The notes below the pieces were generated by a model. It was not told the DNA's origin, did no database searches, and was given only the letters and a program-made list of their open reading frames with translations. The position numbers and the translations under genes are program-made. A stretch of DNA of 64,000 nucleotides from Methylocystis silviterrae. Its GTDB lineage: Bacteria > Pseudomonadota > Alphaproteobacteria > Rhizobiales > Beijerinckiaceae. Shown piece after piece: positions 9,131 to 16,770 of this stretch; within the stretch, counting starts at the first letter, position 1; each line of letters begins with the position of its first letter. The stretch covers positions 342,862 to 406,861 of the forward strand of contig NZ_JABVWW010000001.1 in the NCBI RefSeq assembly GCF_013350005.1, given 5' to 3'.

Positions 9131-9967
9131 ATGAGAGCGGCCGCCCGGCTTTCTTGCCTTGCGGCGCGCGGCGGCTGCGCCGCCGCAGCGATGTCGGTAG
9201 CGCTCTGCGCGCCCGCCGCCGCGGAGATGCTCAGGGCGCATTACGCCTTGAGTCTCATGGGGCTCTCCATCGGCAGCGCATCCGCTTCCGGCATCGTCGA
9301 CGCGCAGAATTACCGCGTTGATATCTCGATGCGGACGACAGGGCTCGCCAATCTCATCAACAACGCCAAGGGCGCCGCCAGCGCGAGCGGCGGCCTGACC
9401 GCCGGCGGTCCGTCGCCGGCAAATTACGCCAACACCACATCAAACAGCGAGGAGACGCGTACGGTGCGCATGTCGCTCGCCGGCAACGCGGTGCGCGCGG
9501 TGGAGGTGAGGCCCGCGCCTTGGGACGCCGAAGCGCGCGTCCCCGTGACGGAAAGGGCCAAGCGCCACATCGTGGATCCGGTCAGCGCGCTGATCATGCG
9601 CGTGCCGCCTGGAGAGGAGCTCACGGGTCCTTCGGCGTGCAACCGAACCATTTCCGTTTTTGACGGCGTGACGCGTTTCGACGTGGAGCTCGCCTATGCC
9701 GGCGATCACACGGCGCAAACGCGAGGTTACGCCGGCCCCGTCACCGTATGTTCGGCGCGTTACACCCCGATCGCCGGGCATCGCCCCGACAGCTCCGCGA
9801 CACGCTATATGGCGAACAATCACGACATCAGCGTTTGGCTCGCGCCGCTTCCCGAAGCGCGCGTCGTGGTGCCGATTCACATTGCGATCGGCACCGCCGC
9901 CGGCAAGCTCGTCATCGACGCGTCGGAGTTCCAGATCGAGCAGCGCCGCGCCGATTTCAGGCGCTGA
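9131..9967 (+). CDS. DUF3108 domain exported protein
   Basis: A 278-residue protein with a signal peptide ending near AAAEMLRAHYAL. The mature part is beta-rich and fits DUF3108: the start MLRAHYALSLMGLSIGSASA and YRVDISMRTTGLANLINNAKG, then HIVDPVSALIMRV and late SATRYMANNHDISVWLAPL (usually a final lipid-binding-like barrel). Function is unknown; members are periplasmic or outer-membrane associated. The start at ATG 9131 gives the signal peptide, while longer in-frame starts would overlap the upstream gene. It is convergent with the YgiB-like gene, which ends 17 bases away. Confidence 0.75.
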   Translation: MRAAARLSCLAARGGCAAAAMSVALCAPAAAEMLRAHYALSLMGLSIGSASASGIVDAQNYRVDISMRTTGLANLINNAKGAASASGGLTAGGPSPANYANTTSNSEETRTVRMSLAGNAVRAVEVRPAPWDAEARVPVTERAKRHIVDPVSALIMRVPPGEELTGPSACNRTISVFDGVTRFDVELAYAGDHTAQTRGYAGPVTVCSARYTPIAGHRPDSSATRYMANNHDISVWLAPLPEARVVVPIHIAIGTAAGKLVIDASEFQIEQRRADFRR

Positions 9968-9983
9968 CCGGCTTCGGCCGATT

Positions 9984-10376
9984 TCACTCGACGCGAACTT
10001 CCTTGGTCTTTTTCCGGTTCATGCGGTCGGACTCATATTCGAGATATCTGACTTCCAGAGGGTCGGAGCCCTTATTCGGGCGCAGACAGAATGACGGGCG
10101 CGGCGAAAAGCCTCCGTCCTGCGCCTCGAAGCAATCCGAGAAGCGCACCTCGCACTGAAACATCGTTTCGCTTTTTGGCGCCGCCCGCGCCACGACGGCG
10201 CGCGCCTTCTCGATCGCCTGCCTACAGACGTCGGGGTTGAAGCCCCAGGCCTCGCAGTCGCTTTGCGTCGCCATATATTTGCCGTCGGCTGAACAGACGG
10301 GCGAGCGTCGGAACGCGTAGTAGGCTGAAAATCCAGCGGCCGCGACAGCGACAGCGATGATGAAAAACTTGAACAT
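9984..10376 (-). CDS. YgiB/DUF1190-like small membrane-anchored protein
   Basis: A 130-residue protein with one N-terminal hydrophobic segment (FFIIAVAVAAAGFSAYYAF), probably a membrane anchor or uncleaved signal, and a cysteine-containing exterior domain. Cysteines recur at SPVCSAD, QSDCEAWG, DVCRQAIEKA, FQCEVRFSDC and PSFCLRP. The series resembles DUF1190/YgiB, in which a similar CxxA-C-E-F-C pattern precedes a flexible tail. Function is unknown. Convergent with the DUF3108 gene. Confidence 0.5.
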   Translation of the reverse strand: MFKFFIIAVAVAAAGFSAYYAFRRSPVCSADGKYMATQSDCEAWGFNPDVCRQAIEKARAVVARAAPKSETMFQCEVRFSDCFEAQDGGFSPRPSFCLRPNKGSDPLEVRYLEYESDRMNRKKTKEVRVE

Positions 10377-10801
10377 CGGACTTCACGCTCGCGAGATGGA
10401 CTGTTGCCGCGCTCCGATAGATAGTCGTCGGCGCGCAGCGGCGGCAAGCGCAAACTGAGCCCTTGTACGAGCTTTGATGCGGCGATGCAGCGCAGCGGCG
10501 GCCCTGTCGGTCGCTTGACAGCGCTTTGCGTCTGCAATACTCCGAAACCACCGCATTTCGGAACCGCGGCCGAGAGCTGCGAGCATTATAGCTCTCCGGA
10601 CGCGGCTAGGGCCGAATAAGCGATGCAGACGCGTTCCCGCCTAGGTGAGGTCGACGTTGAACCAAAACCGAGGCGGGCCGACGTCAGCCATGCTTTCCAC
10701 TTGACCAATTCGACGAAGAAAGCAACGCCGCGGTCGCGGATTGCAGCCTGAATCTCGGCTTGTGGCGAAACCGGCAGTGTGTGTGACAAAAGGAGGAAAC
10801 T
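10377..10801. other. 425-bp gene-free region
   Basis: No convincing gene is seen on either strand. It contains an inverted repeat with 7-bp arms (GAGAGCT at 10572-10578 and AGCTCTC at 10590-10596), which is followed by no T-run. The right end supplies the ribosome binding site of the 37-codon peptide. The open frames here are antisense or GC-driven. Confidence 0.5.
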
Positions 10802-10915
10802 ATGGGCGCTATTCTTGAACTGACGAGCTATGCAGCGACCCCGGTCGGCATGATCGCGATCATCGTCATCGGCGCGGCCGCGTATTTCGCCGCCCGCTGG
10901 GTGTTCAGCGACTAA
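10802..10915 (+). CDS. 37-residue single-pass membrane peptide
   Basis: A complete small gene: a near-perfect AAGGAGG at about 10790-10796, ATG at 10802, 37 codons and TAA, then a strong terminator 23 bases later. The peptide is short polar N-terminus (MGAILELTSYAATPVG), a 20-residue hydrophobic helix (MIAIIVIGAAAYFAARWVF) and a two-residue tail SD. I do not recognise the family. The combination of an excellent ribosome binding site, a clean transmembrane helix and a dedicated terminator argues that it is expressed as a monocistronic unit. It might be a small regulatory or complex-stabilising membrane subunit; no partner is evident from neighbours. Confidence 0.7.
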   Translation: MGAILELTSYAATPVGMIAIIVIGAAAYFAARWVFSD

Positions 10916-10938
10916 AACAAGCTTCAGCATTCAAAACG

Positions 10939-10972
10939 CGGCGCGCTGGCCTTAGGCCAGCGCGCCGTTTTT
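10939..10972 (+). terminator. Rho-independent terminator of the 37-codon gene
   Basis: A 13-bp perfect stem (10939-10951 with 10955-10967), loop TTA, followed by TTTTTG. It ends the small membrane peptide transcript. On the minus strand it is followed by an A-rich rather than a clear T-run, so it is mainly unidirectional. Confidence 0.92.
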
Positions 10973-11167
10973 GTTTGTCTGCTCGCCCGCGTTCGGCGCG
11001 CGCAAAGAGGCTTGCATCCGTGGGAGCCTGCGGTATTGTGACGTACGCCCCACCTCTAACGGGCAGGGCGCGCCGGACCCGCCGGGCTCCAGGATTGGGG
11101 TGCGTCCTAGGCCAGTGCGGGGCGATCTCGACCAATACGCTGCGCTTCGCGCGGCGGCGGAGGCTGA

Positions 11168-11953
11168 ATGGCTCCTACCTCTTCGATCAGGGCCGCGAAT
11201 GACCACAGGGACGGCGCGCGCGCCGCTCGGCCCAATGGCGCCGACGGCGTCCGCGCGACGGCGGAGGCGGATCGCATCGACGTCGCCATTGCCGATAAGA
11301 GCCCGCTGATCCTCGCGGGGCTGGACAAGCTGCTGTCGGACGACCGCCGGTTCACCCTTGTAGCGAAGCTGACGGACGGCGAAGAATTTCTCGAAGCGGC
11401 GCGTCAGCAGAAATTCACTATCGCCGTCATCGGCTGGCAATTGCCGACGCTGCACGCCCGCGACGTCTTGCGCGCGCTGTCGCGGCAAGTCGCGGCGCCG
11501 AAGATCGTCGTCTACAGCGGCACCAATGATCCAGCCGCGCCGGCCGAAACTCTGCAGCTTGGCGGCGCAGGCTTCGTCTCCAAGCGCGCGCCGCCGGAGC
11601 GGCTTCTGGATGTGTTGGCCGCGGTGGCGGCGGGCGACATGGTGTTTCCCTTCGTCGACATCCGCAAGATGCGGAGCGACCCGCTGGAAAATCTAACCCT
11701 ACGGGAGCGGAGCCTGTTATCGGCGCTCGGCTCCGGCCACACCAACAGTCAGCTCGCCAAGGATTTCGGCGTCTCGATCAACACGATCAAATTCCATCTG
11801 CGCAATCTTTTCGAAAAGCTCGATGTGCGCAATCGGGCGCAGGCGATCGCGCTCTTCCTGGAGATGAAGCACGGCGCATATCCAGGCGGGGCCGGCGGGC
11901 GCAGCATGGAGCCGGCGGGCGCGTCGCGCGGAAGACGGCACCGTTCGGACTAG
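11168..11953 (+). CDS. LuxR/NarL-type regulator with receiver lacking the phospho-aspartate
   Basis: DNA-binding transcription factor of 261 residues. Residues about 37-160 align with a receiver domain and about 175-245 form a LuxR/GerE helix-turn-helix (LTLRERSLLSALGSGHTNSQ, FGVSINTIKFHLRNLFEKL). The receiver is atypical: the usual phosphoacceptor segment (LLDLxMPxxxG) reads AVIGWQLPTLHA, so the aspartate is glycine, and the acidic pair after strand 1 is DK (AIADKSPLIL) instead of DD. The conserved lysine (FVSKRAPPERLL) and a serine at the Thr position (VVYSGTND) remain. It therefore probably works without phosphorylation. No partner kinase lies next to it. Confidence 0.8.
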   Translation: MAPTSSIRAANDHRDGARAARPNGADGVRATAEADRIDVAIADKSPLILAGLDKLLSDDRRFTLVAKLTDGEEFLEAARQQKFTIAVIGWQLPTLHARDVLRALSRQVAAPKIVVYSGTNDPAAPAETLQLGGAGFVSKRAPPERLLDVLAAVAAGDMVFPFVDIRKMRSDPLENLTLRERSLLSALGSGHTNSQLAKDFGVSINTIKFHLRNLFEKLDVRNRAQAIALFLEMKHGAYPGGAGGRSMEPAGASRGRRHRSD

Positions 11954-12014
11954 ATCACGCTGCATTTGGTCGGAATCGCCAAAATGCAGATAAATTGATC
12001 GATTCCAAAAGTTC

Positions 12015-12067
12015 AGAGCGCGCTCAACGCGAAAAACCGGTTTCCACTTTTTCGCGAGCCGCGCTCT
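12015..12067. repeat. Nested inverted repeat, probable dispersed intergenic element
   Basis: Two nested stems share one centre: AGAGCGCG (12015-12022) with CGCGCTCT (12060-12067), and CGCGAAAAA (12028-12036) with TTTTTCGCG (12048-12056) around ACCGGTTTCCAC. The core AAAACCGGTTTCCACTTTT is a sequence I remember as recurring between genes of many Hyphomicrobiales. It lies between convergent genes and may also terminate transcription. Confidence 0.55.
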
Positions 12068-12107
12068 AGGCGCGCATGGGCGGCGCCCTCTATGGGCAAT
12101 GGCCGGA

Positions 12108-12911
12108 CTAAGGCGCGGGAAACAGCGCGTCGCTTTTTCCGGTCAGCCGATAGGCGACCAGTCCCGCCCACTCATGCGCGGCGAATTCCACAAGTCCGAG
12201 CGCTTTCGTCGCGAAACGCGGGAATTCGAGCCCAGAGTCGCCGCTGGTGCGATAGTCGACCGGATAAGCGATCACGTCGAAGCCCGCCTGACGGAACACG
12301 CCGACGGCGCGTGGCATGTGAATCGCCGAGGTGACGAGCAGCCAACGCGCGCCAGGCTTGGGGCGAAGCAGTTCGTGCGTGAAGACGGCGTTCTCGTAAC
12401 TATTGCGCGAGCGACGCTCATAAAGAACGTCGCCCTGATCGAGTCCGATCTCACGCCAGAAGCGCTGCACCGCGTCGGCTTCAGAGTAGGGCGAAGCCTG
12501 CGGCGCGGCGGAGCCGCCGGTAAAGACGAGACGCGCATTGGGATATTTGCGTTTGAGCGCGATCGGCGCGGTCAGGCGCTCGGCGGCATCGACCAGCGTC
12601 GGACGATCGCGGCTGGCGCTCAGCCGCTCGTCGATCGTTCCGCCGAGCACGATGATGCCGTCGGGCGCCGGCATATCGTCGGGCGGCGGAGGAAAACGCG
12701 CCTCGAGCGGACCCGCAAGGAGACCGCCGAGCGGTCCGAAGGCCATCAGCAGCAAGGCGAGCGCGCTTACGGTCGAGAGCGCGCGTCCCCAAGTTTTCCA
12801 GCGCGTGAACAGCAGCGTTGCGCCGATGACGGCGAGGAAAATGAAAAAATGGACCGGCGCCAGAACGAACGCGAAGCTTTTCGAGACGATGAAGAACATC
12901 GGTTCATGCAT
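12108..12911 (-). CDS. YdcF/ElyC-type DUF218 membrane protein
   Basis: A 267-residue protein with two hydrophobic segments near residues 5-30 and 48-68 and a soluble DUF218 domain. Family marks are PDGIIVLGGTIDERLS, NARLVFTGGSA, YERRSRNSYENAVFTHELL and WLLVTSAIHMPRAVGVF. The family includes ElyC and SanA, which affect envelope integrity and peptidoglycan precursor use; the reaction is not firmly known. Either the ATG at 12911 or one four codons later (12899) could be used; a GGAAAG lies 12 bases before the second. The etfQO gene upstream reads in the same direction with about 90 bases between. Confidence 0.75.
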   Translation of the reverse strand: MHEPMFFIVSKSFAFVLAPVHFFIFLAVIGATLLFTRWKTWGRALSTVSALALLLMAFGPLGGLLAGPLEARFPPPPDDMPAPDGIIVLGGTIDERLSASRDRPTLVDAAERLTAPIALKRKYPNARLVFTGGSAAPQASPYSEADAVQRFWREIGLDQGDVLYERRSRNSYENAVFTHELLRPKPGARWLLVTSAIHMPRAVGVFRQAGFDVIAYPVDYRTSGDSGLEFPRFATKALGLVEFAAHEWAGLVAYRLTGKSDALFPAP

Positions 12912-13003
12912 CTTTCCGGCGCGTCATCGCGCGCAAAGCGGCGGAAGCGAAGGTATTGCGGACGGCTTCGCTTCGCGCGCAATGGCGCCTTCGCTGCGAC
13001 CAA

Positions 13004-14680
13004 TCACATATTCGGATAGTTCGGTCCGCCGCCGCCCTCCGGCGGAACCCAGGTGATATTTTGCGCCGGGTCCTTGATGTCGCAGGTTTTGCAGTGAACG
13101 CAATTCTGCGCGTTGATCACAAAGCGCGGATCACGGCGCGTCGTCTCATCGGCATAGACCACCTCATAGACGCCCGCCGGGCAATAGAGTCGCGCGGGCT
13201 CGCCGTAGATCGGGAGATTGCGCGCGATCGGAATCGCGGGATCGGCAAGCTTCAGATGAACCGGCTGATCCTCCTCGTGATTGGTGTTCGAGACGAACAC
13301 CGACGACAGCTTGTCGAAGGCGAGCTCGCTGGCGCGTTTGGGATAGACGATCGGCGTGACTTCCGAGAGCGGCTTTAAGGTCTCGTAATCGGCCTTGCCG
13401 TGCTTGAGCGTGCCGAAGAAGGAAAAGCCGAAAAGTTCGTTCATCCACATGTCGAGGCCAAAGAGTGGCGCGCCGACATAGGTGCCGTATTTCGACCAGA
13501 GCGGCTTGACGTTGCGCACCGGCTTTAAATCGCGGCCGATCTCGGAGGCCCGCCAGGCGGCGTCATAGGCGTCGACCGCGTCATGCGCGCGGCCTTCGCC
13601 GATCGCCGCCGCGATATGCTCGGCGCACAGAATGCCCGAGACAATGGCGTTGTGGGACCCTTTGATGCGCGGCACGTTCATGAAGCCCGCGGCGCAGCCG
13701 ACCAGCGCGCCGCCCGGCATGACGAGCTTTGGCACGCTCTGCCACCCGCCTTCCGTCAGCGCGCGCGCACCATAGGAAAGACGTTCGCCGCCTTCGAGGG
13801 TGGGCGCGATCATCGGATGCGTCTTGAAGCGCTGAAACTCGTCGAAGGGAGAGAGCGTCGGATTTGAATAGTTGAGATGCACGACGAAACCGATCGACAC
13901 GAGATCGTCGTCGAAATGATAGAGGAAAGAGCCGCCGCCGGTGTCGGCCGCAAGCGGCCAGCCGAAGGAATGCTGCACAAGTCCATCCTTGTGTTTCTCC
14001 TTCGGAATGCGCCAAAGCTCCTTGAAGCCGATGCCGAATTTCTGCGGCTCGCTGTTTGCGCAAAGGTCGTATTTGGCCAGCAACTGCTTGGTGAGCGAAC
14101 CGCGCGCGCCTTCGGCGAAGATCGTATATTTGCCTTTGAGCTCCATCCCGCGGGTGAAGCTGTCCTTGGGTTTGCCGTCGCGTCCCACGCCCATGTCGCC
14201 GGTCGCGACGCCGACGACTTCGCCCTTGTCGCCGTAAAGAACTTCGGCGCCGGCGAATCCGGGATAGATCTCGACGCCAAGGTTTTCCGCTTCCGAGGCG
14301 AGAAAGCGCACGACATTGCCGAGCGAGCCGATGAAATTGCCGTGATTGTTCATCAGCCGCGGCATCAAAATATTAGGAATGCGAATGCTGGCTTTTTCCG
14401 ACAGCAACAGGAAATGGTCCTCATGCACTTTCGTCTTCAGCGGCGCGTCGTCGCGCGTGCGCCACTCGGGCAGAAGCCGGTCGAGACCGATCGGATCAAT
14501 GACCGCGCCGGAGAGAATATGCGCGCCGGGCTCGGAGCCTTTCTCGATGACCACGACGGAGAGATCCGGCGCAACTTGCTTCAAGCGAATCGCCGCGGCG
14601 AGGCCGGCCGGGCCCGCGCCGACCACGACCACGTCATATTCCATAGATTCGCGTGGCGGCAGCTCCGTATCTTCAGCCAT
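13004..14680 (-). CDS. Electron transfer flavoprotein-ubiquinone oxidoreductase
   Basis: Membrane-associated flavo/iron-sulfur enzyme of 558 residues that moves electrons from ETF (fed by acyl-CoA and other dehydrogenases) to ubiquinone. The N-terminus has the FAD-binding motif DVVVVGAGPAGLAAAIRL. Mid-protein segments GSHNAIVSGILCAEH and FMNVPRIKG are typical of ETF-QO. The C-terminus binds one 4Fe-4S cluster: YCPAGVYE, then NCVHCKTCDIKDPAQN. ATG 14680 is preceded by AAGGGA; the TTG at 14686 adds two residues only. An acyl-CoA dehydrogenase near 62 kb is a plausible electron source upstream of ETF, but the genes are not linked. Confidence 0.95.
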   Translation of the reverse strand: MAEDTELPPRESMEYDVVVVGAGPAGLAAAIRLKQVAPDLSVVVIEKGSEPGAHILSGAVIDPIGLDRLLPEWRTRDDAPLKTKVHEDHFLLLSEKASIRIPNILMPRLMNNHGNFIGSLGNVVRFLASEAENLGVEIYPGFAGAEVLYGDKGEVVGVATGDMGVGRDGKPKDSFTRGMELKGKYTIFAEGARGSLTKQLLAKYDLCANSEPQKFGIGFKELWRIPKEKHKDGLVQHSFGWPLAADTGGGSFLYHFDDDLVSIGFVVHLNYSNPTLSPFDEFQRFKTHPMIAPTLEGGERLSYGARALTEGGWQSVPKLVMPGGALVGCAAGFMNVPRIKGSHNAIVSGILCAEHIAAAIGEGRAHDAVDAYDAAWRASEIGRDLKPVRNVKPLWSKYGTYVGAPLFGLDMWMNELFGFSFFGTLKHGKADYETLKPLSEVTPIVYPKRASELAFDKLSSVFVSNTNHEEDQPVHLKLADPAIPIARNLPIYGEPARLYCPAGVYEVVYADETTRRDPRFVINAQNCVHCKTCDIKDPAQNITWVPPEGGGGPNYPNM

Positions 14681-14854
14681 TTTCAATCCCTTTTGCCTTT
14701 TCTTGGAGGCATTCTAGCCTTTTTGCCGCCGTCGCGGCAAAAGGAGTTTCGCCTTGGAGGGGCTTTGTTGGAGGCGCCTCGCGGCAAGGTTTCGTCGCGC
14801 GGCGGGGAAGGTGCATAATCCGGCCATGCTCGACCCGCTCTACGCCCCCGCCGC

Positions 14855-15844
14855 ATGAAGCGTCTCGCGGTCTTCATCGCGCTGGCGCTTCTCGCCGTCG
14901 TCGTTTGGCGCGTCGCCTATCGTCCGGCGACTCCCGCCGATGTCTTTCTGGGCTATGTCGAAGGAGAGATGCTCTACATCGGCCCTTACGAGACCGAGAG
15001 GGTCGCGAGCCTCGCGGTTTCGGCCGGCGCCCAGGTCAAACAGGGCGATCCGCTGTTCACGATGTCGACGACGCTTCTCGATCGCGTGCGCGACGAGTCG
15101 TCGGCGCGCCTCGCCCAACTCGAGGCGCAAGTCGAAAATCTGCAGGCGGCGATGAATCGGCCCGAGCAGATCGCCGTTCTTCAGGCCGCGCTGGAGCGCG
15201 CCGAGGCCGCCCTCGAATTGTCCCGCGCTGATTACGAGCGGCAGCGAAAACTATACGCCAAAGGTCACGTCGCGAAGGCCGCGCTAGATCGCGCCGAAAT
15301 GGCCCGAGCGCGCGATGAGGCGAGCGTGGAGGAAGCGCGCCGGCAGGTTCAGGCTTCGCGCATGGCGAGTCGCTCGCAGGAGATTGAAGCCGCTGAAGCC
15401 AGTCTGAAGCAGGCGCGCGCGCAACTCGACGCGCTGAACATCCGCATCAAGCGCCAGAGCGTGGTCGCGCCCGCCGACGGCGTCGTGCAAGATATTTTTT
15501 TCCGCCCCGGCGAGATCGTCAACGCTGGTCAGCCGGTCGTTGCGCTATTGCCGCCGGAGAATCGCAAGGTGCGCTTCTTCATTTCCGAGCCGGAGCTGCC
15601 GAAGATCTCGCTGGGCGAACGGATGCGCGTCACCTGCGACGGCTGCGCCGATGATCTCTTTGGGCGCGTCAGCTATATCGCCAGCCGGCAGGAATACACG
15701 CCCCCCGTGATCTTCAGCGACAAGGAGCGCGCAAAACTCGTTTTTAAGGCCGAAGCGCGGCTCGAAGGCGCGGCGCGCGCATTGCCGCTCGGTATGCCGG
15801 TCGCCATCGGGCCGGCGCCGGAGTCGACGGGAGCGGCGCCGTGA
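14855..15844 (+). CDS. HlyD-type periplasmic adaptor of an ABC exporter
   Basis: Membrane-fusion protein of 329 residues, anchored by the N-terminal hydrophobic segment (LAVFIALALLAVVVWRVAY). After a first half-lipoyl strand set (GDPLFTMSTTLLDRVRDES), a long helical hairpin covers about residues 80-195 (LEAQVENLQAAMNRPEQIAV, SRADYERQRKLYAKGHVAKA), and the second half-lipoyl block follows (VVAPADGVVQDIFFRPGEIV). A CxxC (RVTCDGCADDL) is a small oddity. The 3' end overlaps the ATPase gene by 4 bases, so the three genes 14855-17954 form one operon of the YbhG-YbhF-YbhS/R type. Substrate unknown (drugs or ions are typical). Confidence 0.85.
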   Translation: MKRLAVFIALALLAVVVWRVAYRPATPADVFLGYVEGEMLYIGPYETERVASLAVSAGAQVKQGDPLFTMSTTLLDRVRDESSARLAQLEAQVENLQAAMNRPEQIAVLQAALERAEAALELSRADYERQRKLYAKGHVAKAALDRAEMARARDEASVEEARRQVQASRMASRSQEIEAAEASLKQARAQLDALNIRIKRQSVVAPADGVVQDIFFRPGEIVNAGQPVVALLPPENRKVRFFISEPELPKISLGERMRVTCDGCADDLFGRVSYIASRQEYTPPVIFSDKERAKLVFKAEARLEGAARALPLGMPVAIGPAPESTGAAP

Positions 15845-16770
15845 GCGCTGAGAGCGACATCGCGATCGATGTGCGTGGGCTTACCAAATCCTTCGGCGCC
15901 AAAAAGGTCGTCGACAATTTCACGCTGCAGGTGGCGCGCGGCCACATCCAGGGCTTTCTCGGCCCGAACGGCAGCGGCAAGACGACGACGATCCGCATGC
16001 TCTGCGGCCTGCTGACGCCCGATTCGGGCGAGGGCGAATGTCTTGGCTTCGACATTCGCCGGCAGCAGGAAGAGATCAAGCGCTATGTCGGCTATATGAC
16101 GCAGGGCTTTTCGCTTTATCGCGACCTCACCATTCGCGAAAATCTGGAGTTCGTCGCGCGCGTTTACGGTCTCGAAGCGCCGGAAAACGCAGCTCAGGGC
16201 GCGCTCGAGCGCCTCGGCCTCGTCGCGCGCGCCGACCAACTCGCCGGCGAGCTTTCCGGCGGCTGGAAACAGCGACTGGCGCTTGGCGCATGCATCTTGC
16301 CTGGCCCGTCGCTGCTCCTCCTCGACGAACCGACCGCGGGCGTCGATCCCAAGGCGCGACGCGACTTTTGGGACGAGATCCATCATCTGGCGACGCAAGG
16401 CTTAACGGTGCTCGTTTCGACGCACTACATGGACGAAGCGGAGCGCTGTCACCGAATCGCCTATATCGCCAATGGGCGGCTGCTCGCTTCGGGCACGATT
16501 CCGGAGATCATCGCCGGCGCGAATCTCTCGACCTGGGTGGTGACAGGCGAAGGCCTCGATCGGCTCAGCAGCGAATTGAAACGTCAACCCGGCGTAGACA
16601 TGGTTGCGCGTTTCGGCTCGGCGCTGCATGTCGGCGGCCGCGATGAAGCGGCGATGGAGCGCGTCGCGGATCGCTATAGCGCCGAAGGCCTTCATCATTG
16701 GAGACGCGACGAGCCATCGCTCGAAGACGTGTTCATTGATCTGATGACCCGCGCTGGAGCCGACCCGTGA
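15841..16770 (+). CDS. ABC exporter ATPase (YbhF/CcmA type)
   Basis: Cytosolic nucleotide-binding subunit of 309 residues starting at a GTG that overlaps the adaptor gene. Walker A is GPNGSGKTTTIRML, the Q-loop follows near GYMTQGFSLYRDLTI, the signature is ELSGGWKQRLALGA, Walker B is LLLLDEPTAGVDP, and the H-loop is STHYMDEAERC. After the ATPase core comes an about 80-residue C-terminal extension usual for ABC-2 exporters. Only one ATPase domain is present, unlike fused YbhF. It overlaps the permease by 4 bases. Confidence 0.9.
   Translation: MSAESDIAIDVRGLTKSFGAKKVVDNFTLQVARGHIQGFLGPNGSGKTTTIRMLCGLLTPDSGEGECLGFDIRRQQEEIKRYVGYMTQGFSLYRDLTIRENLEFVARVYGLEAPENAAQGALERLGLVARADQLAGELSGGWKQRLALGACILPGPSLLLLDEPTAGVDPKARRDFWDEIHHLATQGLTVLVSTHYMDEAERCHRIAYIANGRLLASGTIPEIIAGANLSTWVVTGEGLDRLSSELKRQPGVDMVARFGSALHVGGRDEAAMERVADRYSAEGLHHWRRDEPSLEDVFIDLMTRAGADP

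Noticed and set aside
10586..10930. 114-codon minus-strand frame over the small peptide
   Set aside because: Opposes a better-supported small gene and its terminator; has no ribosome binding site or motif.
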